DNA from: Beta vulgaris subsp. vulgaris
Lineage: Eukaryota; Streptophyta; Magnoliopsida; Caryophyllales; Amaranthaceae
Assembly (NCBI RefSeq): GCF_026745355.1
Contig: NC_079203.1
Location: 42,995,492-43,059,491 of the forward strand
Reading direction: 5' to 3'
DNA: 64,000 nucleotides
The translations under genes were made by a program, and so were the position numbers. Position 1 is the first letter of the stretch. Each line of letters begins with the position of its first letter. The notes beneath the pieces are model-generated. The model made no database searches, had not been told where the DNA came from, and saw nothing but the letters and a program-made list of their open reading frames with translations. Positions 44,544 to 56,900 of the stretch are shown here, piece by piece.

Positions 44544-46533
44544 ACTACTACTAATAACTATTGACATGTTAGCCATGTTTGGAGAAGGTATTTGATTTGG
44601 ATTGAAAAGCATGTTTTTTTCTCTACCATTGGGAAAAGGACTTCAGTACTCGTCTTGATAGAGTAGAGGAGGGGAGCCTATTGAATCGAAGCAGTATCCT
44701 CGATAGTTGAAGTGAAACCTTCAGTGAATTACATGAAACTGGATCCTTGTCGAAAATCAAGACCCTTTTCTTCAAGCCTACTAGAAGCCATTCCCAAAAG
44801 GCCTAGCACGAACCTCAAGGTGGCACGAACGATCAACAAAGGAAAAAAAAGCATGTCACTCCAAAAATCTCTTATCTCTAATCGAGGAGCTTTGTGTTAG
44901 GAATTAGGATAATAAACTTGTATTTTGGAGATGGAGGATAGACACAGATTGTAAGTCTTGTAACTTTTAACTATGGAATTTAGACCTCAACTTTCATGTT
45001 TTTCACCATTCAGGACTTACAGCTTATTTTTCACCTATAAGGATATGAGTTTAGGAATTCGACTAACTAACCTCACTTTAACTCACCTAAGGTAGAGATT
45101 TTTTTTTGTATTTTTTTTGTTACCCAATTTTGATTCTCATTTTTTCACACTACCTTCTCCCATCTTTCTTTCTCTGCTATCTCACTACTGCAACTCCTTA
45201 AATTAATTTTCCTCTTCTTCTCAAATTTCAGGTCAATCCACCTCCACAACAATATAAATCAATCCACAAAGAATTTTCCTTGCTAATCAATCTCTATGAT
45301 TTCTTACATTTTAGAATAAGTAGAGACGAGATATATCCAGAACACGATTTATATTATGGTAAATCAACAATTAATTACCAGACTTCATTAACCTTAAAAT
45401 AAAATATCTCATACCCAACGCCTTAATAGGGTTATTATAAGTTATAACTATTATATGATGATAGAATCTTCTCATAATCAATTCTAGTCAACTACTTATT
45501 TCTTAATAAAACTAACATAAGGAAAATGAGGGGATTAATTCTACAAGTGCAAGTGTGAGAAAGTGACATTTTTGATACCCGTAGCACCTTCCTCCTTGGA
45601 CAAAAAATTTGTAAGGCGATGCTTTCACGTCATAATTTTCTATTTTGACCTTCCATCTATCCTAGAATGCTTCTCTATTTCCATCAAATAAAAAACTGCG
45701 TATCCACACTCATCATTTGAAGCCAATTTTTCAATGAATGACCATTTTCTTTATTTCCATCAAAGTAATTTTAATGACCTAAAAATGCAATGTGAATTTA
45801 GAACTTTTAGACTGATATAGAGAACATTTGTATGATCTTTATTTTTTAAAATTATTTCCCAAACAAGTACTACAGTATCTAAAAGTCAAAGTTTAGCTTA
45901 ATTAAAAAATGCGAAGAAAAGAAGAACTATTAGAGTAATCATTTAGGTTTATGATTGAGATAAAGTTTTTACAACTTTTATTATAACTTAATTTTGTGGT
46001 TTTCTAAACTTATTTTAGTTAATCTTTAAATTGATTGTTTACTTAACTAACTAAATTGATTTTTATGCAACTTGACTTATTGTGAAATCGCACATCTTTT
46101 TTCTGGACTACGGGAAATCGCACATCTTCGAGTCTTGTTCTGTTCAATTTATTTTAACTTATTTAAAATCTTATAAGATAAGATCAGATAAATAAGATGT
46201 TATGTTCAACTTATCTTCACTCATTTCAGAAAAGAATAAGATAAGATAAGATAAGGGAAGACAAAATAAGTTGAATCAAACAGACCCTAGTTCTCGTTTT
46301 CGTCAAGGTATGAAATAATTCCAGATATACATCCATGTTGGAATGAGCGAGAAGAAAATTATTATTTTTTCTTATGATCATAATAAACCGCTATCCCTAC
46401 TAGCGATTTTGACTATGAAAAAAAATTCTCGATCATGTCTAATTATACGTAAACGGTGCCAAGGGATTTAGCTTACACTATGACTCAATCCATATTTTGA
46501 TAATATCTAGAAAAAAAGTTCTTAGTAAGTATT
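44544..46533. other. Gene-free DNA with a small MITE
   Basis: A Tourist-like foldback at about 46132-46290 has ends GTCTTGTTCTGTTCAATTTATTTTAACTTA and the inverse of TAAGTTGAATCAAACAGACCC (key parts TTATTTTAACTTA and AATAAGTTGAATC). A stretch at 44590-44900 has an organelle-like look without a recognised gene. The rest is AT-rich and unremarkable. Confidence 0.4.
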
Positions 46534-46550
46534 AAAAACTTGTGGAAAAG

Positions 46551-46598
46551 TGGTCTCGATCCCGATGTCGCCCGAAGGGTGAATCGGGTGCAAACACA

Positions 46599-46634
<36 letters not shown>
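46551..46634 (+). mobile_element. 5'-truncated SINE-like retroposon with 35-base poly-A
   Basis: A 49-base body beginning TGGTCTCGATCCCGATG (a B-box-like start) is followed by an uninterrupted A tract (46600-46634). The direct repeat AAAACTTGTGGAAAAG lies on both sides (46535-46550, 46631-46646). A perfect duplication and an unbroken tail point to recent insertion. Confidence 0.8.
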
Positions 46635-46636
<2 letters not shown>

Positions 46637-46884
46637 TGTGGAAAAGGATTGAGTATGTGCATGAAAATATGCACCAATTTTTCTAAACAAAACTTTGACC
46701 AAAAGAAGAAGAAATTATATTCTGACTCACGTATTTTGCTCTAGTCAACCACAATTGCTAGAGGCTGTAAGCTCTTGGTGTTCGGTTAGAAGGCTGCTGA
46801 AAATTTCTTTCGTAGTATATTCTATGTTGTAAACATGACCCCGCCTAATAATATTTTTTTTTACAACAAGAAATTATATATTAA

Positions 46885-47141
46885 TCAGTTATTAGGCTCG
46901 AGTTAAGCCTCAGGTAAGGAAAATTTTCATTTATTAATATTATAATTTAAGATGATAACACTAAATATTATTTGGTCTAGTGGTTAAGACTTTAGTGTAT
47001 GTTCTTCAGGTTCCGGATTACATAGAGTAAATTTGTATTATTTTTTATTGTTGTGGATTACATAGAGTAAAACTCCCTTATGGAGAGCGCCATGTGGCAC
47101 CGTTTCTGGCTTAGGCACGCCTTTTAATATATTAGTATAGA
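46885..47141 (-). mobile_element. Helitron-like element, copy A
   Basis: On the minus strand it begins TCTATACTAATATATTAAAAG and ends GCCTAATAACTGA, preceded by a short hairpin (CTGAG...CTC-AG). It lies between host A and T. These are Helitron features: 5' TC, 3' CTRR, a subterminal hairpin and A^T insertion. A tRNA-like segment is on the plus strand inside (TGGTCTAGTGGTTAAG...GGTTCCGG). Confidence 0.7.
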
Positions 47142-48656
47142 TTAAAAGCGGATGTACAGTCTAATGCTAACACAACCAAATTGAAATCAAACAAATGAAC
47201 CTATACATTACATTTGAAACCAAAATAAATACAACGGATAAAAACTCGCGTAGGAAGGGGGGCGTCTCTGGTCAGTGTTTGTGATGGTTAAGTCAAACCT
47301 CGGATTTGATGGAAGTGAGAGAAGAAGCAGATGATGTTCACGATCCGGACAACGAACAACCAACGGTGAGCGTCGCGTCTAGCTCCATGAGCAATCCCAA
47401 CAATCTACTATCGCTTGGGATTATAAGCTCATGATTCCGTGAAGCTAAGAGTCATGTTCCATCGAGACTCCATACTCTCGCTCGAGAGTAATTCTGGGTT
47501 CTCTATGAGGTAGGAGAAACGCAGATGAGTGGGCGTGCGGAAAAACCTCAGATGTAACCGAGGTGCCGCCTGCAGATGTGAAGTTTCAAAGGCAAGAACC
47601 ATTAAGATCAATGCTAAGCTAAAAAGAGAGCAAAACAAGTTGAACTCTCGAACACACCTCTATTTTGCGAAACTGGAAAACATATGTCCCAACCATGAAA
47701 AACTATCATCGCCTCATCCATGCGCACGAACTTCTTGTTGAGTCACCTTGTCCCTCAGCAGATATTCCCTAAAACTGACATATTCTACTATCACAACTTT
47801 GAACCACCAATCCTGATTCAACTGACAAACACTTGTCAATAGCCACAACCGACCATGGACAACATCTTTGACAACTCGAAAACAACGCACTCCTATTATT
47901 TGAAAATTTAACACACATTTGAACAAAAAACCTAAGATACGGGGAAGGGGGAGGGGAAGCCCGACACTAACAGGGGGTAGCGGAAGGGGGATCCCGACTC
48001 TAACAAGGGGGAGGGGAAAGGGGAGCCCAATACACAACCAGGGGAAGGGGAGTGGAAGCCCAAAACAACTAAAACACTAAACAAGGGATTGTGCTTACCA
48101 GACACGAGGACAGGGACGGAGACGGATACCATGAAAACTGAAACAAACATGCAGCGACGGGAGCGGGGAAGACTGAACCAACACGCAGTCCAGATAAACC
48201 GCGAGCAACAGGCGGCGGGGACCTGGGAAGGAGATGAAAACAACTAAAGATGACACAACTCAGGGTAGGGGGTAACGACGCGACTCAAGGAGGGAAATAG
48301 AGCGACGCAACGAACACGACTTAGGGATAGGGGAGACGACGCGCCACGTGGATGGGGGGAACGGCGCAACTGGCTGGAAAGGAACCAAACACGGGGAGGG
48401 GTGAGGAAAACGAACGAAACACGGGGATGGGGGAGACGACACCAAGCGCGACTCAGGGAATGGGAGATACTGAAGTATCTAATCGGAAAATGAAAAAGAG
48501 GGGGAGGGCCCCCACTGTTGTCGTAAGCCCAGGGTGGCTCACATGGCGGCCGATCCCCTAGGGTTGCCTTTGGGTGCTGGGTTCTTAGGTTTCGGTATTT
48601 TTTGAGAGAGCAAAGGTAGGGTTTTCATATGTCTAAGACGCTTAATAATATATCAA
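47142..48656. other. Spacer between the two Helitron-like elements, G-rich in part
   Basis: Higher GC than its neighbours. 47935-48520 is a purine-rich array of imperfect GGGGAGGGGAAGCCC-type repeats that gives Pro-rich frames on the minus strand. Near 48530-48600 sequence such as GGCGGCCGATCCCCTAGGG looks like a gene or retroelement 5' region on the minus strand, but I do not recognise it. It may be cargo of a larger Helitron. Confidence 0.35.
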
Positions 48657-48916
48657 CTAGTTATTAGGTCCGGGTTATGTCCCGGGTAAGAAAAAATCTT
48701 CATTTATTAATATTATACTTAAAGATAATAACACTAAATATCACTTGGTCTAGTGGCTAAAACTTTAATACATAAACTTGAAGTCGCGAGATCAATCCTA
48801 TACTATAAAATTTCTATTTTTTTTACTGTACATGGATCAAAATGCTCTTAGAGAGAACATCACGTGGCATCGTTCCTTGTTTAGAAACGCTTTTAATTTT
48901 AATATATTAGTATAGA
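48657..48916 (-). mobile_element. Helitron-like element, copy B
   Basis: On the minus strand it begins TCTATACTAATATATTAAAA and ends CCTAATAACTAG, with the hairpin CCGGG-ACATAA-CCCGG just before, inserted between A and T. It is the same family and orientation as copy A. The plus strand holds an A-box-like TGGTCTAGTGG and a B-box-like GAGATCAATCC about 34 bases apart. Confidence 0.78.
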
Positions 48917-50435
48917 TGGTGTATGGTGAGGAAAAGGTAATAGAAACAATCACAAGAAGAAAAAATAGAAAATTTGATTAATAGTAAAAGTTTGAAGATG
49001 TCCACAAAACTACCATTAAGTTGATGAATTCAAAAAAAACTTCGCCATTACTACCTCTTTAAGTGTTGCAAAGAAGCTTACTAGTTATGCATTCCTAGCT
49101 TTCGCAGCCACAATTAGCCCTTTAAGTCGGGCGAAGAGATTTTTATGCGTTGATAACTTCCTTGACATAGTTCCTATACTTATGACAAGGGATTTTGAAA
49201 CTTCATTCTTTTTTGTTTTCTATTAAGTGACTCTGCATTTCTGCTTGAGATCGACTAAAAATTTTCTTTTATAAAGATTCATGAAATCTACAGGAAAAGG
49301 AACACATAACCAACAGAATATTTAAATGATTTTCAGTCAACTACTGTATTTATAAAATCATATTTCTTGATATTGAGAAAAACAAAAAAACCTCATATTA
49401 CATACAATTAACAATTGCAATCTCTTTACCTCAAAAAATAAATATAAGATCTAATTAGGTTTGCTCAAGTCCAATAAAGACTAATTAAATTTAATAAGTT
49501 AAAGAAGTTTAAGTGAAATGAACGTATTGTATATCTTTAGTCTTGTTATAGCCTCCATCAGTATTGTGCAACTTTTTTGGAAAAAAATTCTAAACAAAAT
49601 CACTAGTAAATTGATGGTTGAGTTCACATTTTTTTAAAACGTTAACTAAGGGCATATTTGTTATAATTTTTTGTTTCAAATTTCCATATTAAATAAATCT
49701 AAAAACTAAAATTCAAACGAGAAAATGTAGTTACCGATTTTCTATTGTCACCTTTTATATTTGACATGACTACTTTTACAGTCATAAAACCAAAACATTG
49801 AAAATGGCCAGTGATCCTGAATGGGTCTTAAATTAGTGTTTTAGAAATTTCATTAATTAAAGGTTAAACAATACTCCTATCTACGATAGGTATTAAGGAA
49901 AAATAAGATACAATCAATTTTGTCTTCAGAAAAACGACAATGAATTAGATCGAGCAATATAACGCATTCCCTTTGTATTTGTTGAATCAAGCAGCTATTT
50001 ATATGTAAGTCTATCATCCTGACATAGTTTGGGGAATAGCCTTCTTGATTGAGCCATGTTGACCGCATTCGAGTTTCTAATACCTTCATTTTGATAGTAT
50101 TGAACTTCAACAAATGAGAACAACTTCCCAAACCTAAAGATAAACAAACCAGACTCACAACTCCTATAGGGGAGAAGGAGATCTTTACAATAGTTTAAAA
50201 TCCACATAGTGGGGCTTGAGAAACTATCATAAAGTGAGACTAATTTATTCAATAAAACAAGAAAATTATAAACTAAAAACTGAAAATAAGAAAGAAAAAG
50301 AGGATTACCATAGATTAAATCATCCATAGCAGCCGCTAATAAATGAAGGAGTAGGGGAGAAGAGGGGGCGACTAGAGAGAAAACTAGGTTTAGGGAGAGA
50401 AAACTAAATTAGTGTTTTACTTCTAATATGCAAAC
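48917..50435. other. Gene-free DNA with a gene-start-like segment
   Basis: On the minus strand a CT-rich leader with CCTAAACCTAG (50385-50400) is followed by an ATG at 50327, MDDLIYG, and a good donor (GGTAATCC). It could be the 5' end of a captured or lost gene; no later exon is recognised. The remainder is AT-rich. Confidence 0.3.
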
Positions 50436-50863
50436 TAGGTGTGTTCATTTAGGATAATCCGATCCGTAATTCTGAATCGAAAAAATATGGTCCGAATCCG
50501 ATCTGAAAAAATTGGATATCAAAAATTTTGGATCAGAACGGATCCGACATCCGATTACTGGAAAAATGGAATTTTCAAAGGGAAATTTTCGTAACATAAG
50601 TTTAGGATCGTAGCATCAATACTTCGGATATTCGGTCTTGAAAACGAATATTTTCATATTTGTTGGATCGGATATCCAAAAAACTCATAGTTCGGATATA
50701 TTCGGATACATGAAAATGAAAAATCCTGATACGTATCCTAGATGCACGATTCTAATCATCCGAAAACTAAAATAATATGAGTGAATATCCGATTTACCGG
50801 ATTGGATCAGATCGGCCACTTCACAGATCAAATCAACCTGATTGGATATTTATGCACACTCTA
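50436..50863. mobile_element. hAT-like element with GGATCCGAT repeats
   Basis: Ends TAGGTGTGTTCATTTAGGAT and inverted TAGAGTGTGCATAAATATCC, with repeated ATCCGAT/ATCGGAT motifs inside. No clear duplication remains. Confidence 0.55.
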
Positions 50864-51960
50864 CCACAAATGCCCCAACCTTCACAAAATTTTGAACATT
50901 TTTTAAAAAGAAAAAACCCGACAAAAGTCACAAGGACGCTAACAACAATTAGTTATTTCAAAAGACAAACCACCAACTAAACTAGTGATTTTATTCTAAT
51001 TAGATCAATTCTGGTCTAAGTGAACTGCTAATTCGAATAGCAGTCTTCATCCAGGTACAAAAATTAAGCAGAACAAGAATAAAAGATGAAAGAATTTATC
51101 GCAAAGCACAAGTCTTTCTTTATCCTCCGGTAACAATTTTGTCCTTGAGAACTAGCTAGAAGCTACTTCCTTGTACCAATATAGACTTTTACATCATTCA
51201 TGTACGATCTCTCTTTAATCATTTACTATGATTATTGATTAATATAAAAGGCTAGACATAGTCTTTTGAAATCTTGTTAGATATATCTTGATGTACACTT
51301 TTAAAATATAATATTTTATATAATTATTACTTATAGATAATTGAAAGTATTAATGGTCAAAGTTATGCGGATATGAAATGTTTATGTTGCAAGTTGGAAC
51401 AACAGTTGTGTCAGCAATGGGAAGAACTATACTCCAAGCGGCGGTGTTTTGTTTGCCTCGTCCAAACTATTTCCAGCACTCGGATGTCAGTTGCTTCCAA
51501 AATCAAAAATAAGTGAAAGGCTCCTACTGCACTACAAGCTAAGAAGTATCGTTTTCAAGCAAATAGGCCAAGGAGAGCTAGGTTATCCCATAGCCTAGAT
51601 ATATCTACAACTTTTGTGTGTACAGTAATTCAGTAAGCATGATAATAAGACCATTCCTTTCTAAATGACAACTTTTGTGTGTGCAGTAATTCAGAAAGCA
51701 TGATATTCAGACCATTCCTTACTCATTCTAATTTAGAAGAAATCAAATGAGCAAAACAGTAGAACGAAGAAAGTTTTAAATGAGCAAAAAATAGTAATGA
51801 ATATATCTATGTGACATATAGATCTTGATGATTTTGATAGTATCTCTCTTTTTCCTCTAAAAATAAATTAAGATCCACATTTGGTGTTTCTATCAACCCA
51901 AATTGTTCACCTATGACCTGATCTATCTGTAGCCATCGATTCTAATTTTTAAAATAAATA

Positions 51961-52270
51961 CTATCACCGTTCTTTTTCTATTGCAACAATGGGTTAGGAC
52001 ATGGTTTTAAGAAAATGAAAAAGGTGGATAACTAAGCATAAAGGTATCCTTTAATTTACTACAGTATGAAAGAGAAATGATCACTTAATAAAGTAAAAGT
52101 ATCCCTAACAAGAAAAGGTGGATTGGCCGTTTGGTGAATAATTAATGAGAATTTTAATAAGATAAAGTAAGGATATCTATTAGAATTATTTTTATATCAA
52201 AAGTAAAATTGTTATAATAAATATAAAACTATTCAAAATAATAATTGTTGCAAAAATAGAAAAGAGGAAG
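51961..52270. mobile_element. Stowaway-like MITE, diverged
   Basis: CTATCACCGTTCTTTTTCTATTGCAACAA at the left matches, inverted, TTGTTGCAAAAATAGAAAAGAGGAAG at the right (key shared part TATTGCAACAA), with TA on both sides. Confidence 0.7.
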
Positions 52271-52540
52271 TAGCAGTGTACAAATTGAAAATAAGAAGAC
52301 TTGTGGACTTGTGGTGGAGAGAGACGAGAGAGTAGAGACGGAGAACGATACTACTCATACTAGGGTTCAAATTATTAATATACTCTTACGAAGAAGGGTC
52401 CCATTTGTCCAGCTCTGAAACAGCTCAACTGGCTATTTTGAGTTTTTTTAACACTAATGCAGTATTGTAGTTATGTTTGTTGACACAAAGAAAGTAAACT
52501 TATCACTAATAGCAGTCACATGCTTCATACTTCATAGTGA

Positions 52541-52568
52541 TATGATGATGATGATGATGATGATGATA
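52541..52568. repeat. (ATG)n microsatellite, nine units
   Basis: An uninterrupted ATG/GAT run of about 28 bases. Confidence 0.95.
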
Positions 52569-53004
52569 CCGACATTACTTTAAAGTTGAAACCGATCAAG
52601 TAGGAGTTTAATACTTCACAAATAGCCGTCAACATCGGCCAATGAATATGAAACCATTTGCGCCGCTTCCCACCCGCATTCGGCAATTCGAGTACAGGAG
52701 TATTAAAGTGTAGCACCAAAAGAATAATTTATCAGAAGTTTACAAATTCAAGCCCATTGTAAACTTAATCACAGGTAGATATGACAAATGACAAACATTA
52801 TATACATGCCACGACAATATTTATGTAATTCGCAATGGTATTGATATGCTGATCAAAACACCACATCAAGTTAAATGATGGTAGACGAGAACGAAACAGA
52901 GATAACAACAATTAGAGGTACATAAATGTTTGCAATCTTCGCATGCTTCTTACATTAGAGTGTCCACTTGCCTTGAGAATCTATACAAATATATTAAAAG
53001 GCAG

Positions 53005-53075
53005 GCATGGTTTGAACCTGTGAGGCTGTGACCTCTCGCTATTATACATGATACAATTACCATCTCAACCAACTT
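53005..53075 (-). repeat. tRNA-like (SINE head) remnant
   Basis: The minus strand reads an A box TGGTTGAGATGG (53071-53060) and a B box GGTTCAAACC (53018-53009) at tRNA-like spacing. There is no foldable acceptor stem or body, so it is taken as a SINE fragment rather than a functional tRNA. Confidence 0.55.
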
Positions 53076-53935
53076 TCAATCGTGCTTTCAGTATCCACAT
53101 TATTATATTTGTATAGTTTAAATGTTAAGTTTTGTTTAATATATTTTAATGGGAATTGAAAAAATACATATCAAGTTCAGAAAACAATAGCAATCTGGGG
53201 CAAAGCCTAGCCCCAAATACTAGTTAGTTTGTAAAAAATGAAGATAATACATTTGTTATAACTGAATCAATGAAAAAAATTGACAATACATATCCATGAC
53301 CCATCTATTGGATGAGCAGAAACTACGGATATTACAAGTAATGTCATAAACTAGGGCCTCATGCCTATTTTGCATGGACCATGGTACAAGCTAGTACTGG
53401 TAATAAATTGTGTGAACAATGATTTGAATATATATGTACCTTTGTTAGAGAAAATATAAGATGATGTCCATGATAAATTGATAATGCTTGTTTTCGCTCA
53501 AATATCTTGTTTTTCTTTTAACTTTCCATTATTATTCATGAACACCTTAGATGTAGCATTGAGTAATAATGGAAATGTGTCAAGAAAAATACGTGTTAGA
53601 AGTTGGAGTTCCATACTCCATTCATGACATTGACATGAGACTTTTCTTGCAAGTTTACAAATAAAATCATTGACATTGTTGATTACCTTCTCCCAAATGA
53701 GCCAGAAGTCCTTGCCGTAGATCAGAAGACATCTCAAGCCCTATAAAAATAAATATTATAGGTTTGCATGGAAAGTTGATGAAGTGTGGTTGCTCCTCAT
53801 TGCACTTAAGAGCCTTACAATCTGCAGGCTCCTCCAAGAGCAGAAATCTTTGCCACAGTGACTACCAGAACCATGCATGTTTACCAGGAACGCTTATGCT
53901 CTCCATCTTTCCCCGTAAAAACATTGCTCATTTGG

Positions 53936-56900
53936 TCATTCTTCAACCTCGGTGTTGAAAATAAAACTCGGGAAACATGTAGTTATATCCCTAGAATATA
54001 TAAACAAAAAACAAGACTTTCAACATACTGACTGAATTATAATTACTCTAAAATCTAAAAATTTTAAAAACCTTCTTATACCAATAAATGACAGGCAGGA
54101 GAGACGTATTTGATACTATCTAACATGATTTAAGACATTTGTTTGACCCATCATTACACAGATCATTTCTATTGGGACAATTGGAGTTCATTTTGACAGA
54201 TTAGTATTTGCAGTCTGTATCCCAGACCATGAAAAAGAGAATATCCCATTGTGTAGTACCAGTACGATATAGCATTCTAGGTGGCAAAGATTGTCTAGAA
54301 AGAAGAATGATTTTGATATTAATATTACTCAAGGCATTGCTAAACAAAACAAGGTATGATATCACCAAAATAATGAGAGCCAAAAATCAGTTATCAAAAG
54401 GTATGTTATCCTCAAGATCATACATAAACCCAAAGGAAAATATAGTTGCTCAGCAGAAAAAAGTACAACAGAAATGAAGGCGATTCAGGAGGGGTCACAG
54501 GCAAAATGACATACTTCAGATAAGGAATACTCATCATCTTCAAGAGGCTAGGATTAAGAAGAGCAAAAGCCTTCCACTCTTCAATGCAGATTTTACCATC
54601 TCTATCAGCATCAGCATCAGCAAACGTCTGATGAATGATATTTTTTTAAACATATCAGTTTCGAGTCAAAAGCATGTAGCTCAAAAACTATGGAGTATTT
54701 GTGAGGCATGTAACTTCGGGATGCATGCAAGTTAGTAGAACACACATCTATGCAAGATCAAAATTTGTCTATCTAGAATTTTTAAGTTTCAGATGAAAAA
54801 AGCAGCGCATTTAAGATCTATTGCTAAGCAAACTTACCTTGTCAATGACAGACTCCAGGAGTTCGTCTGGTAAATCCAACCTTGATTCTGATAAAATGGC
54901 TATTACCATTTGCTTAACCTGAAGCAGACATCTGTCATAATTTGCATTCACCGATGCTAAATACGAGCAGCAAATACCGAAATACAGAGTAAGACTTACT
55001 TCCTCACGCTCAATAAAACCAGTTTGTCCCAAATCATACAACTTAAACGCAACTGGAACAAGTAGATTAGAATAATAGATTAGATGAGGAACTGGTTAAA
55101 ATAAAAAGGGCATATCTACTGAAACTGGAACAGGATGGGGAAGAAAGTTACAATTAATTTTATCATCAACAGGTGCATAGGGGTGAAACACGCGTAGAGC
55201 ATGAATAAATTCCTCGAACTCAATGACACCATTCTTTTTTTCATCAAATAGATCAAAGACCTGCAAAACCAATGTAGCAGTTGACCACAGCTTGAGTCAT
55301 CATTCAGCTCAATAGATAATTTTAGCCGGTAGGAGCCGACAACTGGCTACCCATCAGGCCACCATCTCCCCCTCCCCCCTCTTACCCCCCCCCCCCACTT
55401 GAACCCAAAATAAGAGAAGAGATACACTCAGAGGGACACGCCCACCACCATCTTGCAACTTAGCTTTACCTCTCTCCCTTTCTATGTTTTCTATAAAGAC
55501 CCCACCCAGCGAGAGACACCCAACAGCCTTCACTACTTGCATTAAATTCTTCCAGAACCAGCTTACTCCCTTTGTTGCAGTGACATCACAAGGCTTAATC
55601 TAATTTTATCGAGACACATCCAGACAGCAAATCCAGAAAAAGCATATCTGGAAACAGGAAAGCCAAAACTGAGTGTTGGCTGGTTTCTACATCAATAATC
55701 AACTTCTACTCTAATTAAGAAGTATTAGATAAATGATATTTCAAAAGACAGCCAAATCCAGTGATAAAGGCCAAATCCAGTGGTAAAGGCCAAATCCCAG
55801 ACTTGGGATCTACCCAATATGGTTTAATTGTTTCTGCAACTTTTTCCTAAACAAACAAAAAAAAAAAAAAAAAAAATTGATTCTGGTTCAACTAATCCAA
55901 AACACATGAATAATCACTCAAAAAGCAATTCCTCATCTATATGTGGACTATTACATGAATATTATCGAAAAATAACACTTCTTTACAGGCCTACTCTCCT
56001 TTTGCCACACCATTAATTGACATAAGTTACAAACAATACGAAGTTGTTGCATCCACTTTTAAGGTGAACAGGCAATTAAAAGGATATTTTACCCGATCCA
56101 AGAAAAGATTTCCACTCAAGGGACTTGTGAAAAGTCCCAACTGCAGTTCCTCCTGCATATCATTTACAACCAAACAATCAAAACAATCCATCAGATATAT
56201 TGCATGGAGAAACAATAGAAGTAGAAAGGGATCTGATAACGCAATTCTAAAATGACGAGGAAACGTGAAAAAGTAAATTCTAAACTAAAAAATCAAATCA
56301 TTTTGCGTAAAAATCAAAATTTGTTTGCCTGTAATTAGCAATAATTTACAAATTAGGAAGGCATTGGAGGTCATTTGTGTTCATTTATAGAGACTTAGAG
56401 ACCGTTAGATAGAAAAACGAGACTTTTGACACTTCAAAGATTATTAAATTTAGAAACAATATGAAACGGGTCTGAGTGACCCGAACAAGGAGGAGGAGAG
56501 ATTTGGTCCACTCTATAAGCTCAAAGGAGGTTCCATACTAAAACCAATTGGTGATAGTAGGAGTAACTCCTCTACCTCATAAAGTGTAACAATCTCTCAT
56601 CTTTCTCCAATGTGGGACACTCACAAGCGGACTTTCAATGGTTTTCAACACACCCCTTACTTGTGAGTGTCCTTCGAAATTCAGAGCTAACTGGAAAGGT
56701 CAAAGCAATAATCCTCTTAGGGGGTCGACATCCTATCGAGGTAAATCCTTATCCAATAGCGGTCAAATACCCAGTTGAGACGAGACCCGCAACCCAGGCT
56801 CTGATACCATGTTAAATTTAGAAACAATACGAAACGAGCCTGGGTGACCCGAACAAGGAGGAGAAGAGATTTGGTCCACTCTATAAGCCCAAAGGAGGTT

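Larger units (their letters stand above)
50864..53935. other. Gene-free DNA below CBL10 copy B
   Basis: Contains a degenerate Stowaway at about 51166-51402, a Stowaway at 51961-52270, a GAT microsatellite (52541-52568) and a tRNA-like remnant (53005-53075). From about 53690 it resembles the flank below copy A and is probably 3' UTR. Confidence 0.45.

Noticed and set aside
47429..47638. Small minus-strand frame with a signal-peptide-like start
   Set aside because: No homology, no leader and a location within repeat-rich spacer DNA; a hydrophobic start alone is not evidence.
46885..48916. The two ~260-base direct repeats as LTRs of one retrotransposon
   Set aside because: They lack TG...CA ends, a primer-binding site and a target duplication; their TC/CTRR ends with hairpin fit Helitrons better.
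53005..53075. Functional tRNA gene on the minus strand
   Set aside because: Boxes only; no acceptor stem pairing was found.
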